A DNA stretch of 64,000 nt. It comes from Tumebacillus avium (lineage in GTDB: Bacteria > Bacillota > Bacilli > Tumebacillales > Tumebacillaceae). Made by a program: the position numbers and the translations under genes. Below are positions 55,131-63,128 of this stretch, piece by piece. The notes under the pieces are model-generated. The model was not told the origin of the DNA, searched no databases, and saw only the letters and a list, made by a program, of their open reading frames with translations. Positions within the stretch are counted from its first letter, which is position 1. Each line of letters starts with the position of its first letter. The stretch lies in NCBI RefSeq assembly GCF_002162355.1, contig NZ_CP021434.1, positions 4,580,001-4,644,000 of the forward strand, read 5' to 3'.

Positions 55131-55579
55131 GGGCGGCTCCCCCTGCCTGTCCAGGTCTGGGTGGTGCCATCGAGGTGGATCGTGACCAGCTTGCCCTCCT
55201 GCTCGGTCGTGAAACGGCAATCGGTGAGTTTGGAACCGATGACGGTTGACCCAACCCCCTCTTCGTCGCGCAAGAGCAGACCGCCCGTGGTGAGCTGGTA
55301 ACGGATCAGTCTGCCTTCCCCGTTTCGGAACGCTAAGCCGCTTAGCTGTGGGGAGAATTGGATGCCGTCTCGAAGTTCTGTGCCAATTCGATGCAGTAAT
55401 ATTGCTGTCCGCTGGCGGGTTTCGATGCGGTCCGTCACCTCACTCCATTGGGTGGTCAGAGCGATCAGCCACGCCGCAAGCACGGGCAGCAACAGCCCTG
55501 CGACCGTTAGGGAGATCACCAGCTCCAGCAAGGTGACACCTCGCTCGTCATGGATGATAGGTCGCCCACGTCTGCTCAC
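55127..55579 (-). CDS. Prepilin-type protein (ComGF/GspJ position)
   Basis: 150 residues. Class III prepilin signal DERG|VTLLELVISLTVAG with a long hydrophilic leader, then a globular part (ILLHRIGTELRDGIQFSP). A GTG at 55579 is chosen because GGAGAGGGGG lies just before it, giving a 32-base overlap with the preceding gene. Probably a minor pilin of the DNA-uptake pilus. Confidence 0.78.
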   Translation of the reverse strand: MSRRGRPIIHDERGVTLLELVISLTVAGLLLPVLAAWLIALTTQWSEVTDRIETRQRTAILLHRIGTELRDGIQFSPQLSGLAFRNGEGRLIRYQLTTGGLLLRDEEGVGSTVIGSKLTDCRFTTEQEGKLVTIHLDGTTQTWTGRGSRP

Positions 55580-55910
55580 GGGCACGCCCCCTCTCCTGCC
55601 AGGTGTAGGTGATGGTGACTCGGTATAGTGCCGCTTCTGGAATGATGGTGATGGTGAAGCGTTCGGTGATGGCTGTGCCTCGGATGTTGATCTCGGTGGT
55701 GTCATCGCGAGCGGCAACGCTCGGCTCGGCTTGCAGGCGCTCCAGGCGGGACACCGCTTGTCGGGTCAGGGATGTCTGCAGCTCAGCCTGCCGCTCGGCG
55801 GCCAGGCTGGCTTGCCAGAGTCCAACTGCCAGTAAAACGGTGAAGGAAGTAACCACTATGGCGCACAGCGCCTCGATGAGTGTGAAACCCTGTTCATTTT
55901 GGGGCATCAT
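55548..55910 (-). CDS. Prepilin-type protein (ComGE/GspI position)
   Basis: 120 residues with the processing signal NEQG|FTLIEALCAIVVTS and a short soluble domain (RQAVSRLERLQAEPSVAARD). Start ATG overlaps the comGD-like stop by four bases. A minor pilin by motif and operon position. Confidence 0.8.
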   Translation of the reverse strand: MMPQNEQGFTLIEALCAIVVTSFTVLLAVGLWQASLAAERQAELQTSLTRQAVSRLERLQAEPSVAARDDTTEINIRGTAITERFTITIIPEAALYRVTITYTWQERGRAREQTWATYHP

Positions 55911-56374
55911 GGCTGCACCCCGTCATAGACGATGTGCCCGGAGACGGGCGAGATTTTGATGTCCGCTTGCTGGCCGGTGGCGTTTACCAGTCGGATACTG
56001 CCGCTGCCTGTGGCGCGGGTCGGGCTAAAACCAAGGGTGGCGACCGTGTTTTCGATGTAGCCGAGGCGGTAGGTCACACGGTTTGGGAGCTGCTTTTGTT
56101 TTTGGAAGACCCCTTTCTCCCACAGGGTGTACCGGGGTGTGAACCGAGTGAACTTTACTTCATGCTCGTCTCCGTGCACCCAGGCGCTCACTTGCGCGCT
56201 CCGCAGGTCGGAGGTGACGGCACGGCTCGCAGCATCCAGCTCGAACCACTGGTACAGCCGATTCACACTGGGGATCAGGAGCGCAAACATCACGCCGAGG
56301 ATCGAGAGGACGAGGAGCAATTCCAGCAAGGTGTGTCCAGCTTGGGCACGGTAGCGATTGCCATTGCCGATCAT
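55907..56374 (-). CDS. comGD: Prepilin-type protein ComGD/GspH-like
   Basis: 155 residues with AQAG|HTLLELLLVLSILGVMF as the prepilin signal and helix, then LDAASRAVTSDLRSAQVSAW, typical of GspH/ComGD. The start overlaps the comGC stop by four bases. Expected to be a minor pilin of the competence pilus. Confidence 0.8.
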   Translation of the reverse strand: MIGNGNRYRAQAGHTLLELLLVLSILGVMFALLIPSVNRLYQWFELDAASRAVTSDLRSAQVSAWVHGDEHEVKFTRFTPRYTLWEKGVFQKQKQLPNRVTYRLGYIENTVATLGFSPTRATGSGSIRLVNATGQQADIKISPVSGHIVYDGVQP

Positions 56375-56745
56375 TGGCCGAGCGCTCCGTGCACCGGACA
56401 GTCGAGGACGACGCTTTTTCCGTCTGCTGCCACCGTGATCGCATAGGTGCCGCCGCCGGGGCAGGACGGAAGGCTTTGCAGATAGCCGCGGTCGACCATC
56501 GCTTCCAGACGCTCGGTGTCTGTTGCGCCTGCCGGGTAGGAGTTTTCGATCAGGTAGTAGTTTTCCAACTGCGCACGCAACAGCCGCTGGTTGCCTTCAC
56601 AGGTGACCGTCTGGGCTTTTTCTCCGGTGCCGCGCAGATTCGGCAGGGCGATGGCGATCAGCACGGAGATGACAAACACCACCACCGCCAATTCGATCAA
56701 CGTGAAACCTTGCTGACTGCGCAACATCTGGAACCATTTTCGCAT
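56371..56745 (-). CDS. comGC: Major pilin ComGC
   Basis: 124 residues. Prepilin signal QQG|FTLIELAVVVFVISVL, then a helix with LLRAQLENYYLIENSYPAG and a C-terminal part with two cysteines (SCPGG, DCPVHG) besides one in TCEGN. The second of two close ATGs (56745) is preferred because AGAGG lies nine bases before it. The most abundant pilus subunit by analogy with B. subtilis. Confidence 0.88.
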   Translation of the reverse strand: MRKWFQMLRSQQGFTLIELAVVVFVISVLIAIALPNLRGTGEKAQTVTCEGNQRLLRAQLENYYLIENSYPAGATDTERLEAMVDRGYLQSLPSCPGGGTYAITVAADGKSVVLDCPVHGALGQ

Positions 56746-56788
56746 CGAACTCATCCTCTCGTTTATGAAATTGTGTATGAACTTGCCG

Positions 56789-57892
56789 TTAAATCGTTTG
56801 AATCAGGTCGAGCATCGGCCACATCATCAACAAGGCCACCAATCCGACGAACAGACCGGCGATCAAGATCAGAATCGGCTCCAGCCCTTTGATCAACAGG
56901 CTCATCATCTGCTTGCGCTGCTCGGCCAGCTCGCGTTCGACCGCCAAGAGCGCGCGGGACAAGTCTCCCGTCACTTCCGCCACTCCGATCGCGAGCGGCA
57001 GCGCGGCATCCAGTTGCTCGCCTGCGATCGCTTCGCCGAGCGGGCTGCCCAGCAGCACTTTTTCGCGAATTCGCACACAGGCGGTGCGGTTCTCTTCGCG
57101 CAGCGGAAGCCGCTCCTGCACCTGCAACGCCTGCAGCAGCGGTACCCCGCCGTCGAGGAGGAGACCAAGCGTCGCCACCCATTCGTGCGTGCGCTCGACG
57201 AGCAGCAGACGGCGCAGAAAAGGCACTTTCCGTAGCCTGTTTAACACGGAATAAGTGCCCTTTCCCCTCTTTCTGCTCCTCTTCCACACCATGCCGGCAC
57301 CGCCGCTGGCAAGCGCGGCTCCCAGCAGGGTCGGAAACAGATCAATCATGCCAAAAAGCACCCGGGTCGCTCCCCGCACTTCCAGCCCCATGCCGGCATA
57401 CAGCGCGGCAAACCGGGGCACGACAACGCTGAATAAAAACAGGGAGAGCAGGAGCAACACCGCTCCGACCAGCAAGGGGTACAGCATGGCCTGCCTCCGC
57501 TCCCGGCGCCACTTGACCTGCTCGGTGCAGTAGTCGGCCGAACGGAACAAACTGCCGGCCAGGTCGCCGCCATGTTCGCCAACTTCGACCAGCGCCTGCA
57601 TCATCAGCGGCGCATCTCCCCGTTTTAAAGAGTCGGATAGCGGATGGCCCTCCTGCAGGCGCACCTGTAGCTCTTGGAGCCAGGTACGCTCTTTGGCGCT
57701 GCTGCGCACCGCCAGAAAGGCCAGCGCTTCCAGCAGCGGCACACCACCGTCCAACAGTCGTGCCAGCCGCCCGGCAAAAGCGCCCCAAGCAGCGACATCG
57801 AGCCGTTTTCTCATGACAGCCCCGGTTCGCCGATCACCCGCTCTAAGCCGACTGGCCAAAGCGTTCCACGCAGCGTCAAGCCGCTTGGTCAT
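56789..57892 (-). CDS. comGB: Pilus assembly platform protein ComGB (GspF family)
   Basis: 367 residues with two GspF repeats and three membrane helices. Signature parts are GVPLLEALAFLA and ALVEVGEHGGDLAGSLF in the first repeat, and GVPLLQALQVQERLP in the second. The N-terminus contains a near-duplicate: residues 1-17 (MTKRLDAAWNALASRLR) and 27-44 (MRKRLDVAAWGAFAGRLA) come from a tandem DNA duplication. Either methionine could start the protein; the outer one overlaps the comGA stop as ATGA. Confidence 0.87.
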   Translation of the reverse strand: MTKRLDAAWNALASRLRAGDRRTGAVMRKRLDVAAWGAFAGRLARLLDGGVPLLEALAFLAVRSSAKERTWLQELQVRLQEGHPLSDSLKRGDAPLMMQALVEVGEHGGDLAGSLFRSADYCTEQVKWRRERRQAMLYPLLVGAVLLLLSLFLFSVVVPRFAALYAGMGLEVRGATRVLFGMIDLFPTLLGAALASGGAGMVWKRSRKRGKGTYSVLNRLRKVPFLRRLLLVERTHEWVATLGLLLDGGVPLLQALQVQERLPLREENRTACVRIREKVLLGSPLGEAIAGEQLDAALPLAIGVAEVTGDLSRALLAVERELAEQRKQMMSLLIKGLEPILILIAGLFVGLVALLMMWPMLDLIQTI

Positions 57893-57919
57893 GAGAGCCC
57901 CCGCTCGCCGATGATCCTG
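57773..57919. repeat. Imperfect tandem duplication at the comGA/comGB junction
   Basis: Two copies of about 67 bases (57773-57839 and 57854-57919) are offset by about 80 bases, at roughly three-quarters identity by eye. Each contains the sequence around a TCATGA start/stop junction. Confidence 0.7.
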
Positions 57920-58950
57920 TCGAATGTCTCTTCGTCGACCTCACCTCGATCCAGCCAGTCGCTGAGCACATCGGGCAGCAAGCGAACGCCATCTTTTTTT
58001 GCACGCAGGGTCAGTTCCCGCGCGTCCGCCTTTTGGTACAGGGCTTGGCGGATCGACTCGGTCATCGGCAGGCATTCGAATACCGCTTTGCGCCCGGTGC
58101 TGGTCTCGACGAGGCGCTGGCCGATCACGCCGCGCAAGGCGGTCGCCACGACTTGCGGCGGCACCCCTAAGTCGATCAGGCGCAGAAGCGCGCTGACCGC
58201 ACTTTCGCTGTGCAGCGACGTCAGCACCAGATGCCCGGTCAGCGCAGCCCTTGCTGCCACCTCAGCCGATTCTTCATCGCGAATTTCGCCGATCATCAGC
58301 ACATCGGGGTCCTGCCGCAGCACCGATCGCAAAGCCACGCCAAAGGACAGCCCCGTGCGCGGCGAGATCTCGACTTGGTTGATGCCGGGGAGTTTGACCT
58401 CGACCGGATTTTCCAGACTGGACAAGTTCAAGCCCGTCGCGGCCCGCTCTTGCATCGCCGCATAGAGTGTGGTGGTCTTGCCTGATCCGGTCGGACCGGT
58501 GACCAGCACCATGCCGTGACGCGCTTCGATCCACGAGTTAAACAGCCTGCGCTGTCTCGGGTCCATGCCCAGCTCGTTCAGACTGCGCCGGGCCCGGTTT
58601 TGCAAAAGCCGCAGGGCGAGCTTTTCGCCATGCACCGTCGGAAGCGACGAGACGCGCACGTCAAACGCCTCGCCGTCTGCCGCCTGCACTTGAAAACTGC
58701 CGTCTTGCGGCAGCCGTTTTTCCGCGATGTCCATCCGCGCCTTGAGTTTGATTCTCGATACCATCTGCTCCAAAGTCCCGTCCAGAGCATCCCACCGCTC
58801 CAATTTCCCGTTCACTCGCACCCGCACTTGACAGCCGCCGTCCGCTCCCGGCTCGATGTGCACATCGCTTGCCCCTTCTCGATAAGCCAGGCCAAGCAAT
58901 TGCTCCAAGCGGTCTGTCGTGACTTCTTGATCGTGATTCATGTTTTGCAT
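57889..58950 (-). CDS. comGA: Traffic ATPase ComGA (GspE family)
   Basis: Drives pilus assembly for DNA uptake. Walker A GPTGSGKTTTLYAAM, Asp box region, Walker B-like LRQDPDVLMIGEIRDEES and the His box GHLVLTSLHSESA are intact; ASDVHIEPGADGG marks the N-domain. The start is uncertain: ATG at 58950 is three bases from AAGGAG and ATG at 58941 twelve. First gene of the pilus operon; no convincing sigma-A promoter is visible in the 200 bases upstream. Confidence 0.9.
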   Translation of the reverse strand: MQNMNHDQEVTTDRLEQLLGLAYREGASDVHIEPGADGGCQVRVRVNGKLERWDALDGTLEQMVSRIKLKARMDIAEKRLPQDGSFQVQAADGEAFDVRVSSLPTVHGEKLALRLLQNRARRSLNELGMDPRQRRLFNSWIEARHGMVLVTGPTGSGKTTTLYAAMQERAATGLNLSSLENPVEVKLPGINQVEISPRTGLSFGVALRSVLRQDPDVLMIGEIRDEESAEVAARAALTGHLVLTSLHSESAVSALLRLIDLGVPPQVVATALRGVIGQRLVETSTGRKAVFECLPMTESIRQALYQKADARELTLRAKKDGVRLLPDVLSDWLDRGEVDEETFDRIIGERGLS

Positions 58951-59163
58951 GAACTCCTTTTGTCTGGTTTGACGGATGCGCATCCTGACAACTGTTTTAC
59001 CACTAACCTTTCACGTGAATAAAGAGTTTTTCGGAATACAATTTTACTGAAATGGAAATTAGAGACCGTTGATGAGCCGTCACAAGCGGCATTCGGAGGT
59101 CTGGCACTGGCAAGTTTTGAAATAATTTTCGCGAAATTAGCAGGAATCCTACCACCGGAACAG

Positions 59164-59204
59164 AAAAGGGTAGGAGCCTCGGCAACATCTGCCTGCTCCT
59201 ACCC
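59164..59204 (-). terminator. Terminator of the metallophosphoesterase gene
   Basis: On the minus strand GGGTAGGAGC and GCTCCTACCC pair across a 17-base loop and are followed by TTTTC. Confidence 0.8.
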
Positions 59205-59209
59205 TCTCC

Positions 59210-60025
59210 TTACTGCCCTTTCACCGTCAGGACGCTGACTCTGCTCCGATTGAGAAAGCGAATCGGAATTCCGCTCGTTCCCAACCCGCTGTCGATGTAC
59301 AAGACCGTCCCCTCCGCCAGCTGAAAAATCCCTTTGTCATACTTTGGAAAATACCCTTGTCCCGGCGCGACCACCGCTCCGATCAGCGGGAAGCGCACCT
59401 GCCCTCCGTGCGTATGTCCTGACAAGATCAAGTCCGCCTGAAACGCCTGCGCTTTGCGGATGATCATCGGATCATGCGCGAGCAGCAGCGTGAACCGCTC
59501 CCCTGCTGCCACGCCCTGAAACGCCTCGACCATGCGGTCCCGCTTCGTATGCGGATCGTCCACGCCCACGATGGTTATCTCGATGTCCCGGATCGTCAGT
59601 TGGGCACTCCCGTTGCCCAGCACGTTCACATCCCGCCTGCGCAGACCCTCTGCCATTTCCCTGTAGCGTTTATGCTCCCAGTCGTTATTGCCCGACACGA
59701 AATACAGATGCGGGCAGGCTTCCCGCAGCTTTTCGATAACGCGGTACACCCGGTCAAAATGTGGCTCTGTTCCGTTGATCAGATCTCCGGTGATCGCCAC
59801 CAGATCGGGACGCGTCGCTTTGACCCGTGCCAGATAATCGTCGCTCAAGCGCATGTTATGCAGATCTGACACCTGCAGAATGCGCAGTTCCTGTCCCTCC
59901 GCCAACCCGCTGCACGCCAGTTCAGCCGTTTCAATTTTCGGGAAGAAGGTCTCAAAGATCACAGCTCCGAGCACCAGCAGCGCCAGTGCCAGCAAAACGA
60001 GCAGGAGGATGATCCAAATGGTCAT
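59210..60025 (-). CDS. Membrane-anchored metallophosphoesterase
   Basis: 271 residues: an N-terminal helix (IWIILLLVLLALALLVLGAV) and a calcineurin-like phosphoesterase domain facing outside or inside the membrane. Metal motifs VSDLHN, ITGDLING, SGNNDWE and LSGHTHGGQVRFP are present. The usual GNH(D/E) reads GNND, so the conserved histidine is asparagine. Related to YkuE/YaeI-type enzymes. ATG at 60025 is preferred over the TTG at 60031 because AAGGAA is eight bases away. Confidence 0.88.
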   Translation of the reverse strand: MTIWIILLLVLLALALLVLGAVIFETFFPKIETAELACSGLAEGQELRILQVSDLHNMRLSDDYLARVKATRPDLVAITGDLINGTEPHFDRVYRVIEKLREACPHLYFVSGNNDWEHKRYREMAEGLRRRDVNVLGNGSAQLTIRDIEITIVGVDDPHTKRDRMVEAFQGVAAGERFTLLLAHDPMIIRKAQAFQADLILSGHTHGGQVRFPLIGAVVAPGQGYFPKYDKGIFQLAEGTVLYIDSGLGTSGIPIRFLNRSRVSVLTVKGQ

Positions 60026-60099
60026 GTCCAACGTTCCTTTCTTCAGACAAGCAGGAGCCCTGCAACGGCTGCACGGCTCCTTCGCTTGTTAGGTTTTCC

Positions 60100-61719
60100 T
60101 CACTCCAGCGCTTTCAGCCACGCGAGCCAGGAGGTATTGAGCTCTTCCATGCTCACGCCAAGCACCTTCGGGGCGGCTGTGTGGAACTTCTGTTTGTTTT
60201 CCGCATCGCGGACGGCGATCGTGCCTGCACCAAACGGGAACGTGCCAAGCTCTGCGGTCAGCGCCTTGACCTTGTCTGCTCCATAGGTCTCGGAGAGGAA
60301 GCGGACGACCATCCCGCAGACCGTATAGTATTGCTGGACGTCAACGCCAGCGGTCATCGTTTCAAGATTTTTCGCTTCCAACTCCGGCAGGGAGAGAAGC
60401 GTGCCGTCCCACGGCGCTGTCTGCTGTCCGGAATAGTGCACGGCGAGCCCTTCCGCGTACCAGTAGGGCAGGTTGTTGTTTGCGATGGCGATGGTGATCT
60501 CATGTGTCGTCTCGTGGCCGATGATGATGGAGTAGTTGGCGGCGCTCCCCCTCAGGGAATTCGCTTTGATCGACTCGGAGTATTCGTACCAGCCCGAGAA
60601 CCGCCAGCCAAAGGACAGCTTGACCGACTGGCGCAGCAGCTCCAAGTCGTCATACAGCTTGATCGTCGTCTTTTTGCCAAGGCGCTTGTCTTCAAGCTGC
60701 TCCATCAGCTGGTCGTAGGCGAGTTCTGCATCCACGGCGATTTTTTCAGCGACTTCACGGTCGGGGCGCAGGTATTTGATCGAGTAATGCTCCGTTTCCA
60801 GCGTTTCAAAATTGAGATCGCTGTCGAGCATCCCGTTTTCCGTTTTGATAAACCGCTCCTGGTAGGTGATCTGGTACGGTTCGCCGTTCATGGTGTAGGA
60901 TTGTTCGAACTTGACGAGCACCGTCTGGTCATCCAGCCTGACCACGTCGATCGGCTTCAAGTCGAACTCCTCGATCAGCTCCGCATGGGCGGTCAGGTCA
61001 AGGAACCAGTTTTTGCGCTCGGCGATAAACTCTTGATGGGCAGGGTCAAGAGTGCCAAGGTAGGCCTGCAGGTTCTTGTCGCGAATGGCTCCGGTCTGTG
61101 TCATGATCGTTTGCCAGACACCTGCGATTTGCGACTGGTGTGCCGCGTGAACGTCCATCGTTTTGACCATCATCTTCGCCGCGTCTCGGCGAATGACCGG
61201 ATTGTGCGGCTTGAAATGCTCGCCCGCGAGGTCGATCAATCCGAGACCAGCCGCACGATGCGCAAAAGACTGTGCCCACACAGCGATCGTCTCTTCATCG
61301 GCAAAATCGGCCGTTTCGCCTTCCGTGCCGACCCCGGTCGCCTTGACCAGCAACACCGCCATCTCCTGCCGGGTAATCGGCCGATCCGGGTGGAAGCGCC
61401 CTTGCTCATCGCCGCGCAAAATCTCTGCATCGGCCAGCGCTTCGATGGCGCCGTACGCCCAGTCCCCCATCTTTACATCGGAAAAAGACGGCTTGGTCTT
61501 CATCGTCAGCGGGATCGCATGGAGCAGATTGGCGACGATCATCGCCGCCTCCCGCCGGGTCAGCGCGTCCAGTTCGTGAAAGTTCCCGTTTGTATCTCCA
61601 AACATCAGCCCTCGATGTTGCGCTTTTTCTACCCATGGCGTTTCCTCAGCAGCCCATGCCGGTGTTGCCGTCCCCAGCAACAGCACGGCTGCCAGCGCCG
61701 CTTTCCCCCATTTGGTCAT
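60100..61719 (-). CDS. SLH-domain surface protein with MA-family metallopeptidase domain
   Basis: 539 residues. Signal peptide (about 1-23), then three S-layer-homology repeats (about 28-190; for example FSDVKMGDWAYGAIEALADA and FADEETIAVWAQSFAHRAAG) that attach the protein to cell-wall polymers. A linker of about 110 residues leads to a peptidase of the gluzincin type with HETTHEIT and the third ligand in YWYAEGLAVHYSG. Substrates are unknown. GAGAGGAG precedes the ATG. Monocistronic. Confidence 0.87.
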   Translation of the reverse strand: MTKWGKAALAAVLLLGTATPAWAAEETPWVEKAQHRGLMFGDTNGNFHELDALTRREAAMIVANLLHAIPLTMKTKPSFSDVKMGDWAYGAIEALADAEILRGDEQGRFHPDRPITRQEMAVLLVKATGVGTEGETADFADEETIAVWAQSFAHRAAGLGLIDLAGEHFKPHNPVIRRDAAKMMVKTMDVHAAHQSQIAGVWQTIMTQTGAIRDKNLQAYLGTLDPAHQEFIAERKNWFLDLTAHAELIEEFDLKPIDVVRLDDQTVLVKFEQSYTMNGEPYQITYQERFIKTENGMLDSDLNFETLETEHYSIKYLRPDREVAEKIAVDAELAYDQLMEQLEDKRLGKKTTIKLYDDLELLRQSVKLSFGWRFSGWYEYSESIKANSLRGSAANYSIIIGHETTHEITIAIANNNLPYWYAEGLAVHYSGQQTAPWDGTLLSLPELEAKNLETMTAGVDVQQYYTVCGMVVRFLSETYGADKVKALTAELGTFPFGAGTIAVRDAENKQKFHTAAPKVLGVSMEELNTSWLAWLKALE

Positions 61720-61806
61720 CTGCCAGTCTCCTCTCGTAATCTCTCTCTAATAGAGTTAGACGCAGAATTTTTCCAAATCATTTCAAAACAGCCAAGAAAA
61801 ACAAAA

Positions 61807-62853
61807 TTAACGATATTCCATCCCAACTGTCCCTTTGCCGTTCTGCACAGACACCCGGGCCATCGCGCCGTTGACGAAGATCATCTGCGGTGGCATATGC
61901 CCGATGTCCGCATCATAGATCACCGGCACCTGCAGATCGCCAAGCGCCCGGTGCAGCGCATCTTGATAGCTGAAATCGGCCACGTCGATATTGCCCCGCG
62001 CCCGTCCGATCAGAAAGCCCTTGGCCCCTGTGAACCAGCCGGCTTCTTTCATCTGCCACAGGCTGCGGTACATCTCAGCCGCATTGATCTCCGAGCTTTC
62101 CAGATACCAGATCACTCCTTCTTCCCGGCAATACTCGCGGACAAACTCTTGTACCGGCGCATACGGGGTGCCAACCAGCGAACGCAGGATCTCCCAGCAG
62201 CCGCCGAGCAGCCGGCCGGAGAACTCCACCGCCGTTTGCGGTTGCTGCTCAGCACCGAGACATTTCCATTCTGTCTGTTCGGTCAGAGCAAACGGGTCGG
62301 ACGGCAACTTGCGCGACCAGTGTTTTTGGTAGCGTTCGGACGAATGCTGCACGATCTGTCCGCCCTCCGGTGTGGCCAGCGCATCCACCCAGCGCCTGGT
62401 CAACTCATCCCACGGTGTCGTGCCCAGATCGAAAAAGTTGTTGCCGTGCGCCGTCGCATGCCCGGTCAATAGCGTGTACACGAAGCAAAATGTCGTCAGA
62501 TCGGAGTAGCCGAGCACCCATTTCGGGTCTGCCTGCCGCAACAGCTCCCAATCGAGCAGCGGCAAAATCTCAAATAAAAACTCCCCGCCCCACACCGGCA
62601 CCACCGCCTGCACGTTCGGGTCGAGCAACAGGCGCTGCATCTCTTCGGCCCGCGCTTCTTTTGGAGCTGAGGTCAACTGAACGTTGCTCCACACCATGTC
62701 GCTGATCTGCACGTCATAGCCTGCCGCTTCGACATTGCGCTTGGCCTGCTCCATAAACTCTTTCCAATCGAGCGTCACCCCGGAGGACGGCGCATTGACA
62801 GCGATCCGTCCGCCAGCAGGCAACGGCTTGGGATAGCGGATTTTTTGGGTCAT
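61807..62853 (-). CDS. S66-family peptidase (LD-carboxypeptidase / MccF-like)
   Basis: 348 residues. The nucleophile serine lies in VLGYSDLTT, and the expected Glu and His partners in WYLESSEINAAE and DADIGHMPPQM. The N-terminal NAPSSGVTLDWKEF matches the family. Members cleave murein tetrapeptides or inactivate peptidyl-adenylate antibiotics such as microcin C; which applies here cannot be told. ATG at 62853 follows AAAGGA; an upstream TTG is rejected. Confidence 0.88.
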   Translation of the reverse strand: MTQKIRYPKPLPAGGRIAVNAPSSGVTLDWKEFMEQAKRNVEAAGYDVQISDMVWSNVQLTSAPKEARAEEMQRLLLDPNVQAVVPVWGGEFLFEILPLLDWELLRQADPKWVLGYSDLTTFCFVYTLLTGHATAHGNNFFDLGTTPWDELTRRWVDALATPEGGQIVQHSSERYQKHWSRKLPSDPFALTEQTEWKCLGAEQQPQTAVEFSGRLLGGCWEILRSLVGTPYAPVQEFVREYCREEGVIWYLESSEINAAEMYRSLWQMKEAGWFTGAKGFLIGRARGNIDVADFSYQDALHRALGDLQVPVIYDADIGHMPPQMIFVNGAMARVSVQNGKGTVGMEYR

Positions 62854-62894
62854 CTCCTTCTTCCTTTCCGGCAATCAATGATTTCTTTGGCATA

Positions 62895-62903
62895 ATTGTA
62901 ACA
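62895..62903 (-). promoter_or_regulatory. Extended -10 promoter of the S66 peptidase gene
   Basis: On the minus strand TGTTACAAT gives TG-N-TACAAT, about 40 bases before the ATG. Confidence 0.5.
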
Positions 62904-62999
62904 TTTTTCTGTCACAATAGCCTCAGATCATTGGTTTTACATGCCGGGGAGTGAATCGGCTTACACTAATCTTGGATTGTTACGAAAGAAGGTGCACGC

Positions 63000-63128
63000 A
63001 TGCGAATGTTGCTGCATGGTCTGTGGATCGCATTGATCATCCTGTTCGCCTGGATTACTGTGGAGCGGCGTTGGTTTGCCGATCCGGTCGAGCCGCCCGA
63101 TCACCCCGACGATACCGAGTGGTGGTAG
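63000..63128 (+). CDS. 42-residue membrane peptide
   Basis: MRMLLHGLWIALIILFAWIT forms one hydrophobic helix, followed by an acidic tail (EPPDHPDDTEWW). AAGAAGGTG lies five bases before the ATG. Its last 74 bases overlap the 3' end of the opposite MFS gene, so it may be spurious, but the ribosome binding site and helix are good. Confidence 0.55.
   Translation: MRMLLHGLWIALIILFAWITVERRWFADPVEPPDHPDDTEWW

Noticed and set aside
60181..62472. Plus-strand frame of 763 codons across the SLH protein and S66 peptidase genes
   Set aside because: It is the exact antisense of two well-supported genes and their gap; the translation is Arg/His-rich shadow sequence.
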